64,000 nucleotides of DNA from Terebella lapidaria (lineage: Eukaryota > Annelida > Polychaeta > Terebellida > Terebellidae), in contig OX424568.1 of assembly GCA_949152475.1 (NCBI GenBank), forward strand, positions 20,063,667 to 20,127,666, read 5' to 3'. A program made the position numbers and the translations under genes. Below are positions 33,801-45,700 of this stretch, in pieces (within the stretch, counting starts at the first letter, position 1; each line of letters begins with the position of its first letter). The notes below the pieces were generated by a model. The model was not told where the DNA came from and made no database searches. It saw only the letters and a list, made by a program, of their open reading frames with translations.

Positions 33801-36800
33801 CTTATATGCAATCCCTATTCTACATGTGCCACATATTAGTAATTTCCCACTCTCATGCTGAATTTATAAAACAATTATTCCCATAAATACAAATACCGAA
33901 ATAAAATATCACCAAAATCACGTTGTTTGGGGCGCTTGTCCTGCAGAGCACATACCCCCAAGTTTGGAAAAATTCAAGCTAGAAATATGGACGGTGGAAA
34001 TATAACAAAAAACGAACGAGAGGTCAGAGGCCATGAACCATTCAAAATGACATTTCGTCTTCCCTACCCCGACAGCAAACCCTGTACCCACGCGGGCGCG
34101 GTATTGGCGGCTCCATGAGTATTAACTACATGTCGTATACACGTGGCAGTCGTCATGACTACGATATGTGGGCGGAGTCAGGGTGTACAGGGTGGAGCTA
34201 TAAAGATGTACTTCCATACTTCATTAAATCAGAGGACAACGCCAATCCACAATTTACAAAATCAGGTATAGAAAGACTTTCAGTGACCAAATTAAACCAA
34301 AATAATGTACATGTAGTTACCAAATTAAACTTGCACATGTATATGTTTTAATGAATGCTATATTTTTCAGTAAGTATATGGAGCAGGTTTTTTTTTGCAG
34401 ATTAAGAGCAGTTCACTGATAGATATATAAAGAATTAATGTTTCTGTGTACACATTTGGTAAAAGATGAAGTAAATGATAAAGCTGTTTGAATTTACAAT
34501 TGTATATGGAGTTTGTTTAGTGTAGAAGAGCATAGGCCTACCATTAATGTAATAACCCAGAAAAAAGAAACATCACAACCACTGGAATCAATGCGTCAGT
34601 TACCACATTTAGTATACTAGTTCTCAAGAACACGTTTAGTATACTAGTTCTCAAGAACACGTTCTCAAGAAGAAATACACACAACTTTCTGTAGGGTATC
34701 ATGGTAAGAAGGGACCAATGAAGGTGTGCAACTTCCACAAGACACCTCTAGTTCAGGCTTTCTTAGACGCAGGGGGTGAGCTAGGCTATGATCAGGTCGA
34801 TGTCAACGGAGCAAATCAAATTGGTTAGTAATTTATATGACGAATGTAACCATACCATATTTGTCATGGATTGTCGGATATATATGTTTTCTAATTCTGC
34901 TTTATGAACCATATCGGATCCTGTGAATGTGCGCTGTGTACATTTGCAAGCATCAAAATTTGCAAGGTTCAACATTGTACACTACTTAATGTCAAGAAAA
35001 TAGTGCATGATTTAGATATACTCGGTAATATGTTTTTCCTTCATTTTGGCTGGTCGGTATCTGATTTTATACGTCCTCTCGCAGGTTTCAGTAACCAACA
35101 GGGAATGCTCAAGAACGGCATGCGATGGAGTACAGCTCACGGCTATCTTCGACCTGCCATGGATCGGCCAAACCTCGATGTGTCCATACACTCCATTGTC
35201 AATCAGGTTATCCACCTATATTCTAGAGATTGAACTCTCTGTCCGAAATACATACAAATCAGAATGCCATGCCATTCATGATATACCATACAAAGCCCAA
35301 TATTTCAAAAGTGAAATATTCTCATATATTGAAGTCAGACTTCGAAGCTACATTACTACATTGTTTATCTAGATGATATCATCGTATTCAGGAATGTAGT
35401 AACTAACATTAGTGTGGTTATTTGCTTTCTTCCAGCTACTATTTGAGGAAAACAAGGTTACTGGTGTTGATATCAACAAAGGGGAAGGTCACTACAAAGT
35501 GAAAGCAAATAAAGAGGTCATTATTTCAGCGGGTGCCATTGAGTCGCCCAAAATACTCATGCTATCTGGAATCGGTCCACGGGAGCAACTGGACAAGTTT
35601 CAGGTATTTTCAGTGTGTTTGCTTCGCATTTGAAAAACTTGGCATTTGTTACAAACAGTTGTTCATTGAATCACTACCATTGTGTGAATGATGCATGAAA
35701 AGGGTTGGAAGGTGTGAATGGAAGTGTTGGTCACTGTTAGTCTGCAAACCAGGAATTATTGAACACTATTCACCCAGATTCCAGTCCGGGCCAGTTTACC
35801 AGTGGGTCACAATCTGCAAGACCACCCCATGTGTGTGCTAGAGTATATGATAGAACGACCCTTCTCCGTAAACTCAGACCAATCATTCTACAAACACTCC
35901 GAGTCAGCACGAGAGTACCAACAGTACCTCTTCTACAGCCAAGGTATTACAAGAAGCTAATCATGAAGCTGAAACTTCTTGCAAGGCTTTTTACTACGAG
36001 CTCCTAATTTGGTGTAGGGAACGGTACGGGGGCATCAAACCACGTTTACACCAGTGCACAACCTCATTCAGACACGTTAAATTCACCATTATAGACTTGA
36101 GAACTGAAGATCATGTTCCGGTCGTACACAAAACTAGTCAGCTGCATGAATTTCTTCATATCGTTCGTATCACGTCTATATCCTTAGACTACCGTGGAGC
36201 CCCGGCTGCTCAGGGGGCCGTGGCTTTCCTACAGACGAGACTCGCCCCCGCTCACAGCCTAGTCCCTGACGTCATGGTGTCAATGTCCTCCTCGCTCATC
36301 GGTGAAATCTTCCGCAAAATCTGGAACGTCAAAGGAGAGGTAGGTTCGATGAAAGACAATTCATTTCCCTGAATTCCCTGAAACTAAAACGCTATTAAGT
36401 TGATTGAGAATGCTTGGAAAGATTACCGCGCTTGCATCTTCCTTCCTCTACTAAAGAAGAGTAGGAACTAGAAATATACGATCAGCTCTAATATGTAGAT
36501 GATCCTAGATTATGCTACTACTGTGGGCGTTCTGTACTAGGTGTTCGATGCCTTGTACGCTAAGGAAGATGACCACAGACACGGGATGGTTCTCAACACG
36601 TACCTCCTGCAGCCCAAGAGTCGAGGCACAGTCTCTATCCAGTCACGCTTACCTTCAGAGAAACCAGTCATTGACCCTAAATTCCTTTCACATCCGGATG
36701 ATGCTCGAGTACTCGTAGAAGGTAAAGTTAGAATGTTCTGTCGGTAGATCATGGGATGTTTCAACCGTGATCGTACAAAGTCCAATTCATAACATCACCA

Positions 36801-37616
36801 TATTCTTCGAAAATTGCGTCATGATGTTGAATGATATGGCATGCATATACACATCTTATCCGGGGAAGGAACATGCACATGCAGGTTGGATGTCATCTCT
36901 TTCTCCGATAAAATATACCAGCTATGACATAACTTCACCATGCATTGTCACGTTTCCTTCCAGGAATGAAGATGTTGATCCAGCTACAGAACTCATCGGC
37001 CTTTGAGAAGGTTGGCGCCACGTTAAGTATCGGCAGTTTGCCCGGGTATGAGAAGGGCTCCGTCTATAGTGACGACTATCTCGAGTCGTTTGTACGTCAC
37101 CAGACTCTAACTGGACACCACGCCACAGGGACCTGTCGTATGGGACCACTCAGCGACTCAACGGCGGTAGTAGACCCAGAACTCAAGTGAGACATTTATG
37201 GTTTTCACAGTTCTGTATTTTACCGGTATATGTGTGTTTCAGGTTTCGTCCAGTACTAATCATTGATAAAGCATGCAGCTAAATTTATGTGTTCTATGTA
37301 GAATCATCTTAGGATCATCTTAGGATGACATTCATCAACTTGTGATAATCAAATGTTTTGTTCTTATCGCGGCTAACATGTTAAACAAATCCTTTACTTG
37401 AATTTATCCAGAGTGATAGGGCTACAGGGCCTGCGTGTGGTGGACGCTTCAGTGATGCCTAATGTTCCAAGCGGTAACACCAGCGCCCCAGTGATCATGA
37501 TTGCCGAGAAAGCGTCGGATATCATTCGAGGCATCAACACTGTCTCAGATATACCTTTGCCAGACGATCTCTCTGGCGAATCAGAGCAGGAGCAGGCCTC
37601 AACAGCGCGACTATGA
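30841..37616 (+). CDS. GMC-family oxidoreductase (choline dehydrogenase-like), 11 exons
   Basis: Exons: 30841-30934, 32970-33178, 34076-34265, 34695-34823, 35085-35206, 35436-35603, 35778-35943, 36188-36339, 36541-36721, 36964-37186, 37412-37616; 1839 nt, 612 residues, all phases agree. The FAD-binding motif [20 protein letters not shown] spans the exon 1/2 junction, with LLIEAGGDD after it. Signature 1 is [20 protein letters not shown]; signature 2 is [16 protein letters not shown]. The C-terminal domain has the catalytic [10 protein letters not shown] and [23 protein letters not shown] enzymes oxidise alcohols with FAD; in animals the group includes choline dehydrogenase and glucose-dehydrogenase-like proteins. 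Substrate is not determinable here. No clear mitochondrial leader is seen in the 27 residues before the FAD motif, so identity as true CHDH is doubtful. Intron 1 carries a 1.6-kb repeat; AATAAA at 37981. Confidence 0.92.
31348..32941. repeat. GTCCGTCGTC repeat family, full-length-looking copy in GMC intron 1
   Basis: Begins TTTTTAGGTTACCGGACCTA and ends CCGGTAACCTTTCTAGCCCATTGGGC followed by TAATTTTT, so the ends form a short imperfect inverted repeat around GGTTACCGG. The 5' part has GTCGTC triplets; the 3' part (31800-32850) has seven or so tandem units of about 134 bp with ACAAAATGGCTAATATCTCG, AGGAAATGATATATGCTGAA and TGACCTTGAATTTGACC. Exon 2 of the GMC gene starts 28 bp after its right end. 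Confidence 0.75.
32245..32700 (-). promoter_or_regulatory. Tandem nuclear-receptor half-site words within the repeat
   Basis: TGACCTTTGACCT at 32390-32402 and 32659-32671 is a perfect direct repeat of AGGTCA with one-base spacing on the minus strand (DR1). TCAAGGTCA-like extended half-sites follow in each 134-bp unit. Sequence match only; function is not shown. Confidence 0.4.
33179..34075. other. GMC intron 2
   Basis: AT-rich, no repeat or exon recognised. Confidence 0.5.
34605..34666. repeat. 30-bp direct duplication in GMC intron 3
   Basis: TTTAGTATACTAGTTCTCAA with GAACACG occurs twice in tandem; AGTATACT and ACTAGT cores are palindromic. Confidence 0.8.
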
Positions 37617-38880
37617 TGTGGCCGCTTGTGCATGATTAGTGGATTTTTGACGCACTGCGACAGTTGAAAGAAGGGGTGTGACCTTTGGAATTCTTTAGCG
37701 ATCATGAGCATGTTGTGGTTCCTGATTGGCTGAATTTTTATGCATTGCTGCAGAACGTGGTGATGTTTGGATTTGAGTTGGGTGTGCCTTCCGGGACTGA
37801 ATTTATGCAAAAACTTTGTTGCATCAGTGTTTGATAGGATGGAGTTATATTGTGGGGGACGGGGGGGGGGGGGGGTCCACCAAATTTAACGATACATGTA
37901 AATGTAAATATTAGGTGCAAGATGAACTTTGAAGTGACGCAAATCGTTGTGTTCAATGATTTTCTGATCATATCACCATGAATAAATTATGCTGAACCCG
38001 ACTTTTTGTCTATTTGTTACTGTTGCTTGTATAAACATAAAGCTTACTGTCTAGCCTATTCGTGCTCTCGTTGAATAATTCAAGGCATTTCTAAAAAGTT
38101 AACTGAACCATCGTCTATGCAGGTATCCCAAACTAGAATCTGATGTGTGTATTTAGAACATGCTGGTAAAGTGTGAAGGATAGATCGTCGACCCAACGAT
38201 AAAGAGGAACAGCCCATTACTGAACTGTCTTGAGTACACTAGCGGCCACTTGGCATGACTTGTGCTGCCACGTCACCTGAAAATGCTCTTGTGCTACAGG
38301 GACGCAATATTCAGAATATCTATTAGGCCAAAAAATAATAATGTTTTGGTTTGCGTCCCCGCGCGCGTCGTCCCAAACCTCCCGCGTCAGATTTTTGTTG
38401 TTGTTGCCATGATAGTATTTTACAAGCAGCGGCCACATTTCATTTTGTGCAAGTTGATGAGCGTCCCCAAAGTGGCTGTATTAGTGACTGTACTGTATCG
38501 AGGATTGCAATCTTGCAGGAACCAATCAGGCGTTTAACTGTGAAAGCTACAAACCAATCAATTAGCAAACTTATACTTTACAGATTCGTGTTTAAGATTA
38601 TTGTTGATGGTTATATTAACACGGGCTGATTACAAGTAGAGAAGGAGAGTCGTCTGGTAAACAATTTTTTAATTTCCGACACTAGCTAATCCCTTGCCAC
38701 TGAAGTAAAAACACCTGGTTTTCCATACGAGCCCCTTCCACTTGTCACTGATTAAAACAGCAGATCACCTCCAGTGAACCGCTTCGTGAGAACTTTGTTT
38801 CATATAGACACAGGAAGTTGCATGCGTGGAAAGACTCTCTTTCTTAGAAACAATACGAGTTTATGTCGTTGATATATTTT
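37617..38880. other. GMC 3' UTR and intergenic DNA
   Basis: AATAAA at 37981-37986 likely ends the GMC transcript. A G16-17 homopolymer lies at 37862-37878. 38360-38400 is GC-rich (CCCGCGCGCGTCG). No gene recognised. Confidence 0.5.
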
Positions 38881-39029
38881 GTAGCGAGTATCGGCCAAAG
38901 TTTTAAATGTAAACAATTTTTTTGGTATTTATTTAGTTGTTTTATGATTTTTTTTATTACATTACTATTTTTCATTACATTACTATTTTTTATTGATTCT
39001 TTTATTAATTAATATTTTCCACTAGTTAT

Positions 39030-39470
39030 TAAAAAATTGTTTTATCTCGATATTTCGAGACAATATATAGGAAACAAAAAAATAAATTTTTCTATCTCGT
39101 TATTTCGAGATATTTAACTCGTTATTTGAAGATAGTATCTCGTTATTTCGAGACCATTATCTTGAAAACTATCTCTAAGTAACGAGATACTATCTCGATA
39201 TAATGACATATTTATCTTGAAATAATGAGATACTGACTCGAAATAACAAGGTAACTATATCAAAATAACGAGATAAAAAAACAGTATTATTTGGATTCCT
39301 ATATAACTATACCATCTTGAAATAACAACATAATCATCTCAAAATAACGAGATACTATCTCGAAATAACGACTTAATTATGTCAAAATAACGACTGGACT
39401 ATCTCGAAATAACGACATAATTATCTTGATGTAACGAGATAATCAACTCGAAATAACGTGATAAAAAAAT
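39030..39470. repeat. TATCTCGTTATTTCGAGATA palindromic repeat cluster
   Basis: About twenty 18-22-bp words of the form ATCTCG(T/A)TATTTCGAGA on the left and ATCTCGAAATAACGAGATA on the right, so the left half is the reverse complement of the right half. Single units are also palindromic. Confidence 0.8.
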
Positions 39471-40429
39471 TTTCTGCTGTCGTAAATAATTTTCTCAAAA
39501 AAAACGGTAATTGTTTTCGGTGTGTCCTAAACCAGCCACCGTAGTTCCGACAGACTTTGAATAAATCTGTATTTTTACTGTTCCAGATGAAAAATATGGT
39601 ACAAACACACTTTTTATGCAAAAAAAAATACCTAAACCGGTACTCAAAAAAAAAAGAAAAAAAAAAACTCAGCGCCATAGCACCGATTTTGGGAGCATCA
39701 CTGGGACGCAAACCAAAACATTTTTTTTTTTTTGGCCTTACAGGAATGAAAAAAAAACATTCTGCTATTAATTTCCGAAAAAGCGAGAACGAATATTTTG
39801 CAATAGGGCCTACGCATCTTGCCTCTGTATCAATGAAATACAAGGATGAAAAACAATTAAAACTTCGAATAATCTAGTATGGGTTCTACAAATGTGATTA
39901 TAAAAACATTATCATGATCACTGATTCACTCCTCGTGATTATTTATTTATGGCGGTGATTGTGAGTCTATTTATTTAGTTCACATATATATCTTCAACAT
40001 ATATCAAAATTTATAATTATCATGAATTAATCTAAATTGGGGTATGAGCGATATGAACTATAGGCCAAAGGACCTTTCACAAATTTCATCATGCAGTCAG
40101 GGTGGTATGATAATATCGAGGCCTACACTGTACACGATTTGACGACCAAATATGTATCCATATATAGATCTAGTATACTAGTAGTTATATGTAATACCAT
40201 AGGGTACTTATATGGAAAGTAAGTCCAAAGTGTTTTCACTTCCATGTGTTCATGTATTTATGTTATGTATGTTTATTATTTACCGAACCAATCAAATCGA
40301 ACTCCGACAGTGGCGTAGTTCACAATCGCACACGCACTCCAGAAAGGACTAGCCAATGATCTGTGGTCGTGCGTTTAAACGGCTGTGGACTGTACTGAAT
40401 GTCTATGTGTTTTACTGATCGCCTGAAAA
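39471..40429. other. Intergenic region upstream of PCID2
   Basis: Homopolymeric A and T runs at 39625-39760 (A-rich then T-rich). The 170 bp before 40430 are presumably promoter and 5' UTR of PCID2; no TATA box seen. Confidence 0.4.
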
Positions 40430-42690
40430 ATGGCACATTTGAGTTTGAATGGTTATTGTGAACAGGTTCGTGGCATGAATTATGTTATTTGTTAGGTATA
40501 TGTAACTAGTATGTATGCTTTTTTAAATCATAATATTTGCAAGAACATTGGTGTTCTAACTTGTCTAAAGATTGATCTGAAAATTCCGACTGAGCGATAA
40601 TAGCGGAAGATGTGGGCTAGATTCTGCGTCTGAACGTTATGATTCTGAGGCACGGCATCTAATAGCCACGCTTGTGACGGTTCATTCGATCATGATCGAA
40701 TGAACCGTCTAAAGCGTGGCTAGGCCTCTAAATGACTTCAAATGTAGTGTATTTGAATATATGTATCTTTTGGAAATGCTAACAACTTAATTGTGGCCCA
40801 AGTACCGTACCCTGCTCCTTAATACTACTCGTCCACTGAAAACATACCATTTAATCCGTCTCACACCTTTTTAATCCCTATAATATATAGGAAGGCGCAG
40901 GATATGATACTTGGGCCCAACTTGTTTGCAAATTATTGACGCCTGCAGGACTAGAATTTCGTGAAATTTTGCGAGAATCCTATTCTCATATACTCCATTA
41001 TATTTTGCGAGAATCAAGGGCCATTTTGCGAGAATCTTTGCGAGAAGACATTCTCGCCGAAATTCTAGCCCTGCACCTGTGTCCTAACCCTGCTGCACGG
41101 CTGAACCTGTAGTTTATTTTCGAACTGAGAGATTGGAATACACGCGCGATTCGAGTGACCTGTGTGGTATTATCATGGCAAAATCATCCAACATAATTGT
41201 CGATGATAGGTACACTGGAGCACTTGCAGAATACAGTGGGCAATTTTTTTATCAACATGTTATAACATAGCCAAATCGTAATGTACCCATTCCAGTAAGG
41301 CACACCATGTCATAGTAGAAAGTTTGAAGTCAACAAAAATTACCCACTTTAACATACATGTGAGCCGGTAAGATGTTCGTCAGCATGGTCAGAGGTAATC
41401 ATGGTAATAATGTGTTTATTTACTTGTTATCATTTATTTTTTTATTCAGCTGGAGAATGCACTGACAGACAAGGATGGTGTCATAGCTGGGGTAATTTGT
41501 GTGTCAGCTAGACTAAAGATTATCTATACCAATTCCCCTAGCAGGCGATCTGATGATTTTTACTATATGAATAAACATATGTTACCAACAGAAATTTATA
41601 AGATTTAATCAATTCTCCACATTCCTATGTTTAAAAATAAAAATGTTGAAAACGATGTGTTTGTGTGTTGCAGGAGCTGCTATCTTTCAAACATCCACAT
41701 GTTGCTAATCACCGACTACAGCTGGAAAGACCAGAATCACAATGCGAGAGATGGTTTCCTCAGCCTTGGGATGAACTTGTGGCTGCACATTTAAGGTTTG
41801 GGCGCCGACTAACAGCCTGCTACCATGTATTGCTACATTTTCTCAGATATAGAATAGAAAGTTGGATACACATGCTGTAGAATATAATTTCCTTGATAGT
41901 TCATCTAGTTATGATGAGCCAATCGATTAACAAACTTTTGTTTTCAAACAGAAGCTGCTGGGCAGTAGGTAACCACAACTTCATTGAGGCTTATGGATGC
42001 CAATCTCTTATCGTACAGTATCCTTATCAAGTGTCTATTTTGTGTGCTAGTTCAGACCTGCAAACCGGTGAGTAAAGTTCTATCACAAATATATAGTTCT
42101 TGATCAAGCTAAGGTGTGTGGTTGTGAATTTTCTGTGTATGATGTCTTCCTTGACGCGTTATCAGAACATTCACCAAAATATTCCAATCTCAGAAGGATG
42201 AGAACTGGGCACTACCGATTATGTTTGCCGTCACATTGGACTTAAGAATATTTGCAAACAGTGTGAGTACAGTAAACATGTGTATTCAAGAATATATCAC
42301 GTTTATATGAACATATATCAACATGACGATACCGGTAGTGTGTTTCAAACATTGGTATTTTTCAGTCACTTCTCCGCCTCTAACTTGACTAAATTCTTCA
42401 AAGAAATCAGAAATATTTAGTTACAATTGAAGCTAAATGCAGTGTGTATCATAATGCCTCCAGGCTGACGTTCAGCTAACACATAAGGGGCGGGGAAAAC
42501 CCGGCGAGACGTTAGAGAAAGCTGCCGAGTCGCTCATGGGCTGCTTCAGAGTGTGTGCTGCTGACAAGTGAGTAAAACTGAGATGAGAACTGTTTCAAAA
42601 ACACAAGTTATACTTGATAGATGTACATGTATTATGCAGTTTCATCTTGATAGGGGCAGAGGGTATTGCAATTGGGTCTGTCCGTTTGTA

Positions 42691-42742
<52 letters not shown>

Positions 42743-45700
42743 CGCGCGCATATCTCAAAGGAGAATGGTCCGATCAACATGAAACTTATAGGGATGAAGC
42801 GGTATCTCAGTGGCTCGGTCCTCCTCAAATCTGGTCAAAATCGGACAAAAACTGTTGCCATGGCAACGGAAAATGTAAAAATCAATAATTAATTCTATTC
42901 AAGATAAATTTTTCTAACTAATTTTGTATTTTTCTATGGCCAATTCCTGATCATCTGATATATGGCCCGTGGTCGTACGACCAAAACTCTCCATTATCGC
43001 CCGATGTCGAAAAATTGGGGGTCACAGTTTCAATTTTTTTTGGCCAGCGACGTTTCAGTGCAAATGTCTGCGCTCATAACTCAAAGGCAAACGACCCGAT
43101 CGATTTGAAATTTATAGGGCAAGAGTGCTATGGAGCTGGCTCATTCCCTTCAGAATTTCGCCAAAATCGGATGAAAACGGTTGCCATGGCAACGGAAAAA
43201 AGAAAATCACATAATTGGCTTTAACTCCGGTTCTACTCGATATTAATTTTTCCAACTATTTTTGTATTTTTCTTTGGCCATTTCCCGATCGTATGGTGTA
43301 CGACCGATGGTCGTACGACGAAAACTCTCTATTATCGCCCGATGTCGAAAAATTGGGGGTCACGATTTCAGTTATTTTTGGCCAGCGACGTTTCAGTGCA
43401 AATGTCTGTGCTCATAACTCAAAGGCAAACGGTCCGATCGATTTGAAATTTATAGAACTAGAGTGCTATGATGGTGGCTCAGACCCTTCAAAATTTTGCT
43501 AAAATCGGATGAAAACGGTTGCCATGGCAACGGAAAAAAAGAAAATCACATAATTGGCTCTAACTCCGGTTCTATTTGATATTAATTTTTCCAACTATTT
43601 TTGTATTTTTCTTTGGCCAATTCCCAATCGTATGGCATACAACCGATGGTCTTAAGACCAAAACTCTCAATTATCGCCTAATTTTAGTGACTAAATCTGA
43701 AGGGCGAGGGTCTGCAATCTCTGATTGTCTCGTTTCATCTGTATTCACTTGCATTCTGGCGAAAACTCTAATTGAAAAGTGCAGCTAAATTTTTGGATTG
43801 AAAATATTTTTGAGATTTTAATATTGTGAAAAAATGGATATTGCATGTCCAGTTATTCTACTGAGTCAAACAGAGTGTCAAAATATGATGGAGCCTCGAA
43901 AGTTAGTACCTTCATCTATTTCATTTCTCAGATGTTGACATTCCATTGTACCACCTGTTCAATGTTTCCAGTCGAGCCGCTCCAGAAGACTCAAAGAAGT
44001 GGGGCATGTTGAATCTCGTAAACCAGCTCTTCAAGATATACTTCAAGGTATTCTGGCGTATGTCATTTCATGAAATTTGTTCAAAACAATTCATGCCATT
44101 GTTATGTTTTATCATACAATATTCTTATTACCACCATAAACAGTGCGTTATATGCCTATATCTTACCTCCAAAACACATTACGGGTTATGGCTTATTAGC
44201 CTTACTGACATAGGAGTTCTCCATAGAGAGAACCCCATTTGGAAAATGGGCTAGACAATGAATTGTCCAAGCCACTAACCCACGTGACCGGATGGTGACG
44301 TCATTCTCGTCTCCTATGGCTGCTCTACCACATTGGATTTGCCTTGCTGACATAACTTTGCGAATATTTTAGTTTTCATCGTCTTACGAACACTTTCTTT
44401 GCATGCCTTTTTGGATATTTCTTTTCCTCACTCTTTTGGCGTGCTTCGCGTGGATAGTTTCCGCTCCTCGGACTTCGTTTTGTGTTTGGAGCGCGGACTC
44501 CCCTCTTGCCGTGATGCGCCGCTGTGCTCAGTGCGGGCAGCAGCTTCCGTCGTGGGAAGTACACTCAGAGTGTATTGCGTGCCAGGACCCGGTGCATACG
44601 GATCAACTTACGTGCGGTTTGTGTGCGGACCGTTCGCGGGAGGAGTGGGGGCAGGTTCTTGGAGCTGTTCTCGCACGGAGAGACAAGTTGTCCCGTCAAG
44701 TGTCTCCAGCCCCGTCCTCTTCATCTTCCGCGTCGTCGGCCAAGCGTCGCCGCCGTCAGGAAAGGAAGACTTCTGCCCTGCTGGGCAAGCTGGATCGTAC
44801 CCTGGTTTGCCTAGAAGCTAAGTTTTCTTCCCCTTCCTCTTTGTTTTGTTCCGCGGGTGATCTGCTGGTGGGAGAGTCGCACTCGACCCACGGTGGCACG
44901 CCCCGGGAGTCAATTCACTGTGTATTTCATGTACCGTCAGCGGGGATCCTGTTTGCGCGTGTCACCTCCGCTGTTATCGGCGAACAGGTTCCTGCAGCTG
45001 CGCCCGCGCCTTTTCTGGCCAGTTCTCCCGCGTTTTTCGGTTCCCGGCCCTCGGGGTCCGGACCCCGTACGGGGTCCGGCCCCCGGACTTCGGTCCAGGG
45101 GCTTTGTGTGGCCCGTCGTAGCGGTGCTCTGGTTAGTGTGATGGCGCGGAGTCCGGACCCCGTACGGGGTCCGGACCCCGACCCTTCGGGTATTCTGCGC
45201 TTGGCACAGCCTCAGTCGCAGAGGCCGGCCCCCGTGCTTCGGGGGCCGGGCCCCGTGTCACGGGGGCCGGGCTCCGTCCGACGGGGCCCGGACCCCGTGC
45301 CGCGGGGTCCGGGCCCCGGGGTGCGGATCCGGCACTCGACTCTCAGTGCTGCTTCTGCCCTGCCGTTGCCCGCTCGGGGCTCGGCCCCCGTCCTACGGGG
45401 TCCGAGCCTTGAGTGCATGCTGTTGACAGCTGCTTCTATAGAGAAATCTACCGCTTCTTTCTCTTTGCAGAGTTCATCGGCGTTGACTGCCTCTTCGGCC
45501 TCTCTCACCGTGACGACTAGCTCGGCGGCCCAGCCTTCCTTGCCAGGTCCTTCTTCGGTGGTCTCCCGGCCCCCCTCTCCGTCTGGAGTTCCCCCAGCGG
45601 CCCCAGCGATGGATGTGGCTAGCCTTGTTACGGCTGTTTTGGCAGCCCTGGACGCCCGCGCGGGTGTGTCCCTTCCCCCCACGTCAGATGCCTTACGGCG

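Noticed and set aside
42660-42745. CRISPR-like short repeats (TCTG)n
   Set aside because: Simple microsatellite without spacers in an animal genome.
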